A DNA stretch of 64,000 nucleotides. Origin: an uncultured Bacteroides sp. (lineage in GTDB: Bacteria > Bacteroidota > Bacteroidia > Bacteroidales > Bacteroidaceae). Positions within the stretch are counted from its first letter, which is position 1. Each line of letters starts with the position of its first letter. Positions 51,433-62,597 of this stretch are shown here, in pieces. The translations under genes were made by a program, and so were the position numbers. The DNA is taken from NCBI GenBank assembly GCA_949289345.1, contig CASENS010000112.1, positions 1 through 64,000 on the forward strand. Reading direction: 5' to 3'. The notes under the pieces were generated by a model. It was not told the DNA's origin. It saw only the letters and a list, made by a program, of their open reading frames with translations, and did no database searches.

Positions 51433-52266
51433 ATGAGATTGAAACTTTTACCCCTTGTTGTGATTAGCACAATGCTCATCCCCGTCCAAAACTTATGCGC
51501 CCAACGCATCAAAGGAAGTGACACCGTCTTGCCCATCGCCCAACAGACAGCCGAGGAATACATGAAGGAAAAGCCCGATGCCCGTGTCACCGTAACCGGA
51601 GGCGGGAGCGGTGTAGGCATCAGCGCCTTGTTGGACGGAACGGCCGACCTCGCCATGGCCTCACGCGCCATCAAGTTCAGCGAAAAGATGAAAGCCAAGT
51701 CCGGCGGAAAGGACATCAAGGAAGTCATCATAGCCGGAGACGCCTTAGCTGTAGTAGTGCACCCCAGCAACCCCGTCTCCCGACTCACGCGCCAACAATT
51801 GGAAGACATTTTCCGTGGAAAGATAACCAACTGGAAACAAGTGGGAGGCGAGGACCGCAAAATCGTGGTTTACTCACGCGAGACATCTTCGGGTACCTAT
51901 GAGTTTTTCAAGGAAAGCGTCCTGAAGAACAAAAACTACATGAGCAGCAGCCTTTCTATGCCCGCTACAGGAGCCGTCATCCAATCCGTGAGCCAGACGA
52001 AAGGCGCCATCGGGTATGTAGGATTGGCTTACGTATCGCCCCGCATCAAAGCCTTGGCCGTCTCCTATGAAGGTGGAAAGTATGCTTTGCCTACTCCCGA
52101 AAACGCCACCAACGGCACCTACCCCATTGTCCGTCCGCTCTATTATTACTATGACGCGAAGAATGAGGAGAAGGTTGCTCCCCTACTCGACTTCATCCTA
52201 TCGGTCCGCGGACAAACTATCATACAAAAAGGAGGATACATACCGGTTGAATTTGGTTCTAAGTAG
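51433..52266 (+). CDS. pstS: Phosphate-binding protein PstS
   Basis: 277 residues when started at 51433 (MRLKLLPLVVISTMLIPVQN), giving a signal peptide cleaved near LCAQ. It binds phosphate in the periplasm and hands it to PstCAB. IKGSDTVLPIAQQTAEEYMK, VTVTGGGSGVGISALLDGTA, SRAIKFSE and SRETSSGTYEFFKESVL make up the family's phosphate-binding loops. It is divergent from pstC across the Pho-box-like repeats. A hairpin overlapping the stop codon may end its transcript. Confidence 0.95.
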   Translation: MRLKLLPLVVISTMLIPVQNLCAQRIKGSDTVLPIAQQTAEEYMKEKPDARVTVTGGGSGVGISALLDGTADLAMASRAIKFSEKMKAKSGGKDIKEVIIAGDALAVVVHPSNPVSRLTRQQLEDIFRGKITNWKQVGGEDRKIVVYSRETSSGTYEFFKESVLKNKNYMSSSLSMPATGAVIQSVSQTKGAIGYVGLAYVSPRIKALAVSYEGGKYALPTPENATNGTYPIVRPLYYYYDAKNEEKVAPLLDFILSVRGQTIIQKGGYIPVEFGSK

Positions 52267-52291
52267 GGATATTCGGTTAATGTCCCTACTT
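52261..52291 (+). terminator. Hairpin overlapping the pstS stop codon
   Basis: AAGTAGGGATAT (52261-52272) pairs with ATGTCCCTACTT (52280-52291), 11 of 12 matches, 7-nt loop. The pstS stop lies inside the stem. No long T run follows. Confidence 0.55.
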
Positions 52292-52295
52292 ATCC

Positions 52296-52314
52296 ACGCA
52301 TTTACCGGATGAGC
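52296..52314 (+). repeat. Dispersed motif ACGCATTTRCCGGATGAGC, copy 3
   Basis: Reads ACGCATTTACCGGATGAGC, directly after the hairpin at the end of pstS. It matches 18 of 19 bases of the 14.8 kb copy. Confidence 0.6.
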
Positions 52315-52347
52315 CACCCAATAAAGCGAAATAAACAGACCATACGT

Positions 52348-52941
52348 CTATCCTATCATCCTAAGCAAGTGTCCAACCACTCTCGGAATATCTTCCCGGG
52401 AGTGGTATTCACGCCAAATATCCCCCAGAAAGGCGGCGCCTCCGAAGCCCAGCGAGGCCAGATAAGGCAGTTTGTCCGCCGATATTCCCCCCAACGCCAC
52501 CGTCTTTTCGTTAATGGTGCCTTGTTCCGCCGCACGGCGTAATTGTCGGTCGGTGAAGCCTGCGTGATATCCCTGCTTGGAGATGCTGTCGAAAATGGGG
52601 CTAAGGAAATAGTAATCGGTCAGCGGAGCGTAATATACCGCTTCCTCCAACGTGTGACACGAACGGCTGACCATACCTCGGAAGCCTGTAGGGGCATTGG
52701 GGTTGCGGCTGTTCAGATGGATGCCCCCCAATCGGTAGCGGGCTTGCAGGATAAAGTGGTCATGCAGGCTGATGTGGGGGTAATAGGCGGGCGGTATCTG
52801 GCGGATAAGTGCTTCAAGTTCTTCTTCTGTACAGCCGGGCTTGCGCAGGTGCAGGCGGTAGAGTCCGTGGTCGAGGAGCTGAGTCAGTACTTCGGCTTCG
52901 TCAGACAAAAAATTCGGGGCTGTGAGGATAATGATTCGCAT
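52348..52941 (-). CDS. thiE: Thiamine phosphate synthase-like protein
   Basis: 197 residues, TIM-barrel ThiE/TenI fold. LTAPNFLSDEAEVLTQLLDH starts it, GIHLNSRN and VSRSCHTLEEAVYYA carry phosphate/Mg contacts, and YYFLSPIFDSISKQGYH and VALGGISADKL are the late motifs. ThiE joins HMP-PP and HET-P to thiamine phosphate, while TenI relatives lack that activity; from sequence alone I cannot exclude a TenI role. It is the last gene of the iorA-iorB-thiD-thiE unit, 3 bp after thiD. Confidence 0.85.
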   Translation of the reverse strand: MRIIILTAPNFLSDEAEVLTQLLDHGLYRLHLRKPGCTEEELEALIRQIPPAYYPHISLHDHFILQARYRLGGIHLNSRNPNAPTGFRGMVSRSCHTLEEAVYYAPLTDYYFLSPIFDSISKQGYHAGFTDRQLRRAAEQGTINEKTVALGGISADKLPYLASLGFGGAAFLGDIWREYHSREDIPRVVGHLLRMIG

Positions 52942-52944
52942 GAA

Positions 52945-53736
52945 TTAATCAGTAAAGAAATGACAGAGAGGACCTTGCCCGCCTCCAATATGCCAACCAC
53001 TGGCAGCTTTGATAGCTTTGTCCATATAGAGTTTGGCCTGTCCGACCGCTTCAGGCAACGTAAATCCGTTTCCTATGAGAGTGGCGATGGCGGAGGAGAG
53101 CGTGCAGCCGGTGCCATGCAAGTTATGTGTGTCAATGCGAGGACTGGTAAACCTATAGACTTGCCTGAAGTACAGAATGTCCGTCATGGCTCCGCCTTCC
53201 AGGTGTCCGCCTTTCAGCAAGAAAGCGCATCCGTAGCGAGCGGACAGTTCAGCAGCTGCCTCTTCCATCTCTTTGGGGGTGTGGAGAGGACGTTGCAACA
53301 GGCGGGCGGCTTCGTTTAAGTTGGGTGTTACCAGACGGCAAAGAGGAAACAGCTCGGTGCAAAGTGCGTTCACCGCCTCAGGTTCGGTCAGCGGATGGCC
53401 GCTGGTAGACAGCATGACAGGGTCAAGTACAACGGGCGTTTCCGGATAGTTTGCAATGACTCCAGCAATGGCTTTTACGATGTCCGCGCGTCCTGTCATA
53501 CCTATTTTGAGGGCGGCGGGACACAAATCCTCCATAACAACTTCTATTTGAGAAGCCACAAGGTCAGCCGAAAGAAAGTCTACGGTTTTCACTTCCTGTG
53601 TGTTTTGTACGGTGATGGCCGTTATAACCGCTGCGGCATAACCATGCAAGGCCGATATGGTTTTGATGTCGGCTTGAATACCGGCTCCTCCGGAAGGGTC
53701 GGAGCCGGCTATGGATAAGATGACGGGGGGAGTCAT
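52945..53736 (-). CDS. thiD: Hydroxymethylpyrimidine (phosphate) kinase
   Basis: 263 residues, ribokinase-like fold. It phosphorylates HMP and HMP-P for thiamine synthesis. SIAGSDPSGGAGIQADIKTI is the family start, PVVLDPVMLSTSGHPL lies mid-protein, and LHGTGCTLSSAIATLIGNG carries the anion hole and catalytic Asp-equivalent region. It sits 3 bp after iorB and 3 bp before thiE, so a single transcript is near certain. Confidence 0.95.
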   Translation of the reverse strand: MTPPVILSIAGSDPSGGAGIQADIKTISALHGYAAAVITAITVQNTQEVKTVDFLSADLVASQIEVVMEDLCPAALKIGMTGRADIVKAIAGVIANYPETPVVLDPVMLSTSGHPLTEPEAVNALCTELFPLCRLVTPNLNEAARLLQRPLHTPKEMEEAAAELSARYGCAFLLKGGHLEGGAMTDILYFRQVYRFTSPRIDTHNLHGTGCTLSSAIATLIGNGFTLPEAVGQAKLYMDKAIKAASGWHIGGGQGPLCHFFTD

Positions 53737-53739
53737 TCG

Positions 53740-54321
53740 CTACATTCTTTGTTCGGCAATGTCTTTACCGGCCTGTAAAGCTTTCAGGTTCATGTCCACA
53801 ATGGCTTCGCCTTTGCGTCCGAAGATGTCGCGAATGCTTTCCTGCACATGGGCGTAGTCAATGCCGAGGAAAGGAATTGTGGCACCCAATAACACGATGT
53901 TGGCCACACGGGGCGAGCCGACGTTCTTGGCTACTTCGTTGACGTTCAGCACAATCTTGTGAGGCAATGCATCGAGTGCAGCGTTCAGTTCCTCTTCTGA
54001 AGGGTAGTGGGGGATGTTGACAAATGGCACACTGTTGGTTACCAACCAGCCCTCGGGACCGAGGTAGGGCAGGTAGCGCAGTGCCTCCATCGGCTCCAGA
54101 GAGATGATGAGGTCGCATTTGCCCGTAGGGATGAGGTCGGACGCTATGGGGCTGTCGCTGATGCGTAAATTGGACTGTACATCTCCGCCCCGTTGGCTCA
54201 TGCCATGCACTTCAGCTTGCTTCATGTAGAAACCGCTTTTCAAGGCAGCTTGTCCAATGACCGTCGCGATGGAGAGGATGCCTTGGCCTCCCACGCCGGA
54301 TAGTATGATGTCTTTCTTCAT
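53740..54321 (-). CDS. iorB: Indolepyruvate:ferredoxin oxidoreductase, beta subunit
   Basis: 193 residues when started at 54321 (MKKDIILSGVGGQGILSIAT). This is the gamma/beta-type subunit: HGMSQRGGDVQSNLRISDSP is the usual second motif. Together with IorA it converts aryl pyruvates from aromatic amino acids to aryl-acetyl-CoA and reduces ferredoxin. An upstream ATG at 54402 would overlap iorA and is unlikely. The thiD gene follows 3 bp later. Confidence 0.93.
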   Translation of the reverse strand: MKKDIILSGVGGQGILSIATVIGQAALKSGFYMKQAEVHGMSQRGGDVQSNLRISDSPIASDLIPTGKCDLIISLEPMEALRYLPYLGPEGWLVTNSVPFVNIPHYPSEEELNAALDALPHKIVLNVNEVAKNVGSPRVANIVLLGATIPFLGIDYAHVQESIRDIFGRKGEAIVDMNLKALQAGKDIAEQRM

Positions 54322-54334
54322 GGCTTTTTCCTTT

Positions 54335-55927
54335 TTATTTGTTTCTTTTCTTGCGTGCCAGGGTTTGGATGCATTCACGTCGGGGAATGATGACTGACAC
54401 ACCGGGATAATTGATTTCTTCGCGAATGATTTGCTTCATCTCTTCGTAGTTCTTCTTCAGGGGAACGACTACACGGATATGTTCAGGCGCCACGCCGATA
54501 CCGGCACAGATGGATTCGAGGCGTCCCGTTCCGGCGGAGTCTTGTCCGCCTGTCATGGCGGTGGTCTCATTATCGGAGATGACGATGGTGACGTTGGCGT
54601 TCTCGTTGACGCAATCCAGCAAGCCTGTCATGCCGGAGTGGGTAAAAGTAGAGTCACCAATGACTGCTACAGCCGGATGCAATCCCGCGTCCGCGGCTCC
54701 CTTGGCCATGGTGATGGAGGCGCCCATGTCCACGCAGGAGTTGATGGCATAGAAAGGTGCGTTGGCTCCCAAGGTGTAACATCCGATATCACCGAATACC
54801 TTGTGTGTAGGATATTCCTCGTTCAGAACCTGCGTCAAGGCGGTGTACATGTCGCGGTGTCCGCAGCCTTCGCACAAAGCGGGTGGGCGCATCTCCACTA
54901 AGGAAGGTACGGCAAATGTCGCCTTGTTCTCGCGGCCTACAGCGCGTGCCACGCTGTCTGGGGTCAGCTCCCCGTCTTGCGGAAGAGTGCCGTCCAAACG
55001 TCCTTTTACTTGTACTCCCAGTCCTAAGTAGCCTTTTACCAGTTTCTCCACAAAGGGTTGTCCGTCTTCCAACACTAAAATCTTTTCACAACTTTCCACC
55101 AATTGTGTCAACTGTTTCTTGGGCAAGGGATATTGGCCTATCTTCAAGACAGGATATTCGCAACCTTCAGGATAATTCTCCATCAGGTAGTTGTAACCGA
55201 TGCCGCAAGCGATGATGCCCAGCTTTTTATTCGGACCGTCTATGTATCGGTTATAGGGGGAAGCCTCAGATGCCCGGACAAAATCAGCCTGGTGTTCCAG
55301 TAAAGCCTTGTAACGTCGGCGGGCAATGCCCGGCAGTAAGACAAATTGTCTGGGATCCTCACTGAAAGATAATCCGTTTTGTGTCTGTTCGGTTTTGCGT
55401 TCTACGCCGGAGCGGGAGTGAGCCAGGCGGGTCACAATACGGAGTAAAACTGGCAATCCCATCTGCTCGGAGAAAGCAAACCCATTGTACACCATGTCAT
55501 AAGCCTCCTGCTGGTTGCTAGGCTCGTACATGGGCATCAGCGCAAAATCGCCGTAGAAGCGGCTGTCCTGCTCGTTTTGCGAGGAGTGCATACTGGGGTC
55601 ATCGGCAGCCACCACAATCATACCTCCTTTCACGCCCGTAATGGCGGAGTTGATGAAGCAGTCGGCGGCTACGTTCATACCCACGTGCTTCATGCACACT
55701 AGGGATCGTTTTCCGGCAAAGGACATGCCCAAGGCAGCCTCCATGGCGGTTTTCTCGTTGGCGCACCAATGGTTATGGATATGCCGTTCGGAAGTCACCG
55801 GAGCGGCCTGTATATATTCGGTTATCTCGGTAGAAGGGGTGCCGGGATAGGCATATACGCCTGAAAGTCCGGCATCGAGCGCAGCTTGAGCTATCGCCTC
55901 ATCGCCTAATAAGAGTTGTTTGCTCAT
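54335..55927 (-). CDS. iorA: Indolepyruvate:ferredoxin oxidoreductase, alpha subunit
   Basis: 530 residues when started at 55927 (MSKQLLLGDEAIAQAALDAG). The N-terminal half is the pyrimidine domain (YAYPGTPSTEITEYIQAAP, NEKTAMEAALGMSFAGKRSL), and the C-terminal half is the TPP/Mg domain (PALCEGCGHRDMYTALTQVL, AVIGDSTFTHSGMTGLLDCV, with GDS and the following VISDNETTAMTGGQ). The archaeal-type protein carries a C-terminal 2[4Fe-4S] ferredoxin domain; here the chain ends at RKKRNK without any such Cys motif. The enzyme may therefore use a separate ferredoxin, such as another protein of the cell. Confidence 0.94.
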   Translation of the reverse strand: MSKQLLLGDEAIAQAALDAGLSGVYAYPGTPSTEITEYIQAAPVTSERHIHNHWCANEKTAMEAALGMSFAGKRSLVCMKHVGMNVAADCFINSAITGVKGGMIVVAADDPSMHSSQNEQDSRFYGDFALMPMYEPSNQQEAYDMVYNGFAFSEQMGLPVLLRIVTRLAHSRSGVERKTEQTQNGLSFSEDPRQFVLLPGIARRRYKALLEHQADFVRASEASPYNRYIDGPNKKLGIIACGIGYNYLMENYPEGCEYPVLKIGQYPLPKKQLTQLVESCEKILVLEDGQPFVEKLVKGYLGLGVQVKGRLDGTLPQDGELTPDSVARAVGRENKATFAVPSLVEMRPPALCEGCGHRDMYTALTQVLNEEYPTHKVFGDIGCYTLGANAPFYAINSCVDMGASITMAKGAADAGLHPAVAVIGDSTFTHSGMTGLLDCVNENANVTIVISDNETTAMTGGQDSAGTGRLESICAGIGVAPEHIRVVVPLKKNYEEMKQIIREEINYPGVSVIIPRRECIQTLARKKRNK

Positions 55928-56002
55928 ATCTATTGGTATTAGTGATACATTCGGTTTCTTTCTATCGGGCAAATATAAGGTTTTGTGTTTATTTTGCCAA
56001 AG

Positions 56003-57037
56003 CTATTTGAAAATCTTTCTTTGGTTGAGCGCATTCCAATAGCGGCGGGCGTTACGCATATGCTCGCCATAAGTGGAAGCAAAGTTGTGCGTGCCAGAGA
56101 AATCTTCTTTCGCACACATATAATAATAAGTATGGTGTTCGTAGTTCAACACTGCGTCCAGTCCGACAGGGCTAGGGATGCGGATGGGACCGGGAGGAAG
56201 TCCGGCGTGCAGGTAGGTGTTGTAAGGGGACTCTACGTTGAGGTGTGCGTTGGTGATGCGCCGCAGGCCGAAGTCCTGCAAGGCAAACTTCACAGTAGGG
56301 TCGGCCTGCAAAGGGATTCCCGCACGCAAGCGGTTGATGTATAGCCCGGCCACAGTCGGCTTTTCAGCATTGGCGTTGGTTTCCTCCTCTACAATGGAAG
56401 CTAAGGTGCTGACTTGTACAGGTGTCATGCCCAGCGAGTCGGCCTTGGCCAGACGTGCTTTGTTCCAAAAGCGTAAGTGTTCTTTCCGCATCCGGTTAAA
56501 GAAGTCTTCCACGCTCATGTTCCAATACACCTCATAAGTGTTGGGAATGAAAAGAGAGGGTAACGTCTCCGGCGTATAGCCATGCGTATGCCAATAGGCT
56601 GTATCCCTTAGTCCTTGCATGATTTCTGTCGAGTCTACCATCAGCTGGTTGCCTACGTTGCGCGCCAATTGGTCCAGCGTGCGTACACTCCCGATGGTCA
56701 GGTTCATCGGTTCCTGATAGCCTCTCAAGAAACGGCTCAGCAGGTGGTAGGCATTATCCTTAGGGCGAATGGCATATCGGCCGGTACGTACGTGGTGGGC
56801 GTAATCCTTGTAGCGGGCCATCCATCGAAAACCAGTCAGGCGGTCGGAACCGGTGGCTTGAACTATCTTGTTACAGACAGAATCCTGTGTGTCATCACGG
56901 TCGACGTACACATACATTGTCTTGTTCAAGCTGAACGGAGGGACAAACAGATGATAGTAGACTATGCCGGCACAAATCGCTCCGAGACATGACAAGAGAA
57001 TAATGGTTGTGAATATGATTTTTTTCTTCTTTTTCAT
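56003..57037 (-). CDS. mltG: Endolytic transglycosylase MltG
   Basis: 344 residues when started at 57037 (MKKKKKIIFTTIILLSCLGA), a single N-terminal membrane anchor. It cuts nascent peptidoglycan glycan strands. The YceG domain includes RTGRYAIRPKDNAYHLLSRF, LFIPNTYEVYWNMSVEDFFN, STLASIVEEETNANAEKPTV with the catalytic Glu, YINRLRAGIPLQADPTVKFA and SPYNTYLHAGLPPGPIRIPS. The open frame extends 61 codons further up but through untypical sequence. It has its own -7 box. Confidence 0.95.
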   Translation of the reverse strand: MKKKKKIIFTTIILLSCLGAICAGIVYYHLFVPPFSLNKTMYVYVDRDDTQDSVCNKIVQATGSDRLTGFRWMARYKDYAHHVRTGRYAIRPKDNAYHLLSRFLRGYQEPMNLTIGSVRTLDQLARNVGNQLMVDSTEIMQGLRDTAYWHTHGYTPETLPSLFIPNTYEVYWNMSVEDFFNRMRKEHLRFWNKARLAKADSLGMTPVQVSTLASIVEEETNANAEKPTVAGLYINRLRAGIPLQADPTVKFALQDFGLRRITNAHLNVESPYNTYLHAGLPPGPIRIPSPVGLDAVLNYEHHTYYYMCAKEDFSGTHNFASTYGEHMRNARRYWNALNQRKIFK

Positions 57038-57057
57038 GAGGTGAAAGTTTTTCGCGC

Positions 57058-57065
57058 CAAAGGTA
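57058..57065 (-). promoter_or_regulatory. Putative -7 box of mltG
   Basis: The minus strand reads TACCTTTG, 20 bp before the start codon at 57037. No -33 TTTG is clear. Confidence 0.5.
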
Positions 57066-57139
57066 GGCATTTGTTTTGAAATTATGAGTGTCCAATAAAA
57101 CTTTACAGCACAATTATTTGAAGAAGTCCGAAAACCCGG

Positions 57140-57232
57140 TGCAAAAGTATTCAAGGATAAATAGCGAAATATCGTTGGATAAACAGCAAAGTATCCAATA
57201 ATACTCGGGCGGATAACCAACGATAGTCAGGC
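57140..57232. repeat. Array of CAAAGTATCNTTGGATAAACAG units
   Basis: Direct units start at 57142, 57165 and 57187 (steps 23 and 22), and an inverted unit lies at about 57210-57227 (GGATAACCAACGATAGTC). It is the same family as at 2.6 and 29.86 kb. The left flank GAAAACCCGGTGCAAAAG resembles the flank at 29.8 kb, and the right flank resembles that at 2.69-2.74 kb. Confidence 0.82.
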
Positions 57233-57317
57233 CGCTGACGTACGTTAAGTTTATAACTATTATCATTCACGACCTGATTTTCAGACTGCCACATTATTTC
57301 ATAAATCAGGTTACAAG

Positions 57318-57355
57318 AAAAGGGATGCTCCGTCCAAAGACAAAGCACCCCTTTT
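57318..57355 (-). terminator. Terminator of the GH2 gene
   Basis: AAAAGGGATGCT (57318-57329) pairs with AGCACCCCTTTT (57344-57355), 11 of 12 bases, 14-nt loop, with TTTTC following on the minus strand. It lies 21 bp after the GH2 stop. Confidence 0.82.
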
Positions 57356-57376
57356 CCATTAAGTGTATCGCACCGA

Positions 57377-60484
<3,108 letters not shown>

Positions 60485-60608
60485 TTAATGTATTAATTTA
60501 AAATGTATTGCTCAAAATGTGATTTTCATATTAACTTATTGGAAACTATTGACATCTCCACTTTAGTCCACCAATTTAAATAATATCTCACAAATCTCCT
60601 TTTCTCTT

Positions 60609-62549
60609 TCATTTCACTTGCAAGCGATAGACACCGAAGAAGCGTCCGGGCAATTGCAGAGTAAGCGACTGCCCGCAGGCGGACACAGGACGTACGCGCG
60701 GCACGAGCTTCTCACCATCCAGCGTATTGATTGTCATTTGGTCATCGTTCTGCAAGTACGTGCAGATACCTCCGGCCAACTGTTGTTTCTTCTTCAACCC
60801 GGTGAAGTCTATTTTTACTTCAGCAGGCGTGGAGGCTGTGTTGACCAGCTTCACGATGATTTCCCCCGTGGGCTTGTTCAAAGCTGCCGTAGCGTACAGA
60901 CTGTCCTGACCTGCCACAGGCTGACCTTCCATCTGAAGACGAAGCACATCCGTACCGGCATTCATGCCATACATTTGCTGCACATAATAATTGGGCGTAC
61001 GCATCATACGGAGGTTATCGTACCAGATAAGATCCGGATTCCATTGCCAAGCGTCCACATGGGCAAAGAGCGGAGCGTAAGTGGCCAGATGCACTACATC
61101 GGCATTGCGTTCCAAACCTGTCATAAAGGCGGCTTCGGACAAGGCGGTGAAGAGATTGTTGGCCTTACCGGTCGGATGGTCATGCGCAGCATACTCTCCT
61201 GCAAACACCTTCGGTCCCTGGCGATCGTAGGAGTCATAGCGGCGGGCATTGTCCTGAAACCATTTCGGCTCCATATAGTAATGTTCGTCCACAAGGTCAA
61301 CCCCCACACGCTTCATCTCCGGCCAAAGGTAATCGAACTTATCGCCCGAAGCACTGGGACCAGAGGAACCGATAATCTTGATATCGGGATACTTCTCGCG
61401 GATGGCCTTGGTGAATACCTCTAAGCGCTCTACATATACCTTATCCCACTGCTCATTGCCCACGGCTATCATTTTGAGGTTAAAAGGAGCGGGATGTCCC
61501 ATGTCGGCACGTACTTTACCCCACTTGGTGGTGGCATCACCATTAGCAAACTCTATTAAGTCAAGGGCGTCCTGCACATAAGGATCGAGTTCGTCAAGAG
61601 GAACTACTTCATTGCTCTCATACTGGCAAGAAAGTCCGCAACTGATGACAGGCAGTGGCTCGGCGCCGATATCCTCACTCAAGAGGAAAAACTCGTAGAA
61701 TCCCAATCCGTAACTCTGAAAGTAATCGGGAAAAGCACGGTGCTTGAAGGTATAGTTCCAACGGTTCTCATTCAATGGGCGATTTTCTACCGGACCTACA
61801 GAATTCTTCCATTGGTAACGGGTAGCCAGGCTATTCCCTTCAATAATACATCCGCCGGGGAAACGAAGCACACCAGGATTGAGGTCATAGAGAGCCTGGG
61901 CCAAGTCAGCGCGCAAGCCATTCTCACGTCCCTTCCAGGTCTTGACAGGGAAAAGAGAGATGTGGTCCATATCTACTGTACCCCGACTTTCGAGCACAAT
62001 GCGCAGACGGGCATGAGGATCGGTAAAAGTAGACTTCAAGATAGCCGTGGTCTTGGTCCATTCCTTGCCGCTGATCTCAATACTTTTCTTCACCGGGTTA
62101 GCGCCATCAGCCTGCACCAGTTCGATGGAAAGTTTCATGGATTGTGCCTCCGGCGTACGGGCATACACAGAGAAGCGGTATTCCTCACCGGCCTTCAAGC
62201 CAATGCCCCGATAACCTTCGTTATCAATGCCGGCACGTAGCAAGCGACCGTCGTTCACTACACGGATATAATGCGGATTGCGCGGGAAGGCCGGGTCGGC
62301 ATCCTGCACCGTCACATTTCCAAAGGGTACCCATCCCACAAACGACTGCGGGAATTCAAAGGAACGGTTCTTCACCAATTCGGCATACAAGCCTCCATCG
62401 GCACCAAAGTTGATGTCCTCGAAAAAGATGCCATACATCGTCGGTTGGATTTGAGCCGTAGGCTTGGATACGTCCACGGTCATCACATGCTCTTGCGCCT
62501 GCACGCCCAGCGCGAGGGACAAGGCTAAAAGTGTCGTAATTTTCTTCAT
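60609..62549 (-). CDS. Glycoside hydrolase family 51 alpha-L-arabinofuranosidase
   Basis: 646 residues from the ATG at 62549 (another ATG lies 6 bp upstream). Signal peptide MKKITTLLALSLALGVQAQ. YGIFFEDINFGADGGLYAEL is the family start, VLRFPGGCIIEGNSL lies mid-protein, the acid/base Glu is in MIAVGNEQWDKVYVE (368 counting from the upstream ATG) and the nucleophile Glu is in FAGEYAAHD (454). A small beta-sandwich domain closes the protein. It removes arabinofuranose side groups. It is 42 bp after the GH127 gene and 127 bp before the GH2 gene. Confidence 0.95.
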   Translation of the reverse strand: MKKITTLLALSLALGVQAQEHVMTVDVSKPTAQIQPTMYGIFFEDINFGADGGLYAELVKNRSFEFPQSFVGWVPFGNVTVQDADPAFPRNPHYIRVVNDGRLLRAGIDNEGYRGIGLKAGEEYRFSVYARTPEAQSMKLSIELVQADGANPVKKSIEISGKEWTKTTAILKSTFTDPHARLRIVLESRGTVDMDHISLFPVKTWKGRENGLRADLAQALYDLNPGVLRFPGGCIIEGNSLATRYQWKNSVGPVENRPLNENRWNYTFKHRAFPDYFQSYGLGFYEFFLLSEDIGAEPLPVISCGLSCQYESNEVVPLDELDPYVQDALDLIEFANGDATTKWGKVRADMGHPAPFNLKMIAVGNEQWDKVYVERLEVFTKAIREKYPDIKIIGSSGPSASGDKFDYLWPEMKRVGVDLVDEHYYMEPKWFQDNARRYDSYDRQGPKVFAGEYAAHDHPTGKANNLFTALSEAAFMTGLERNADVVHLATYAPLFAHVDAWQWNPDLIWYDNLRMMRTPNYYVQQMYGMNAGTDVLRLQMEGQPVAGQDSLYATAALNKPTGEIIVKLVNTASTPAEVKIDFTGLKKKQQLAGGICTYLQNDDQMTINTLDGEKLVPRVRPVSACGQSLTLQLPGRFFGVYRLQVK

Positions 62550-62597
62550 ACACATAACGGTATTAGGATTAAGTATATTATTATAGAGTATAGATTA

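Larger units (their letters stand above)
57038..57376. other. Intergenic region with repeat array and terminator
   Basis: No gene is visible. It holds the mltG -7 box, the 22-bp-step array (57140-57232), a weak inverted repeat CCTGATTTT/AAATCAGG around 57270-57310, and the terminator of the GH2 gene. Confidence 0.65.

Noticed and set aside
52348..55927. TPP riboswitch for the thiamine genes
   Set aside because: The conserved CTGAGA and related core parts were not seen upstream of iorA or thiD.
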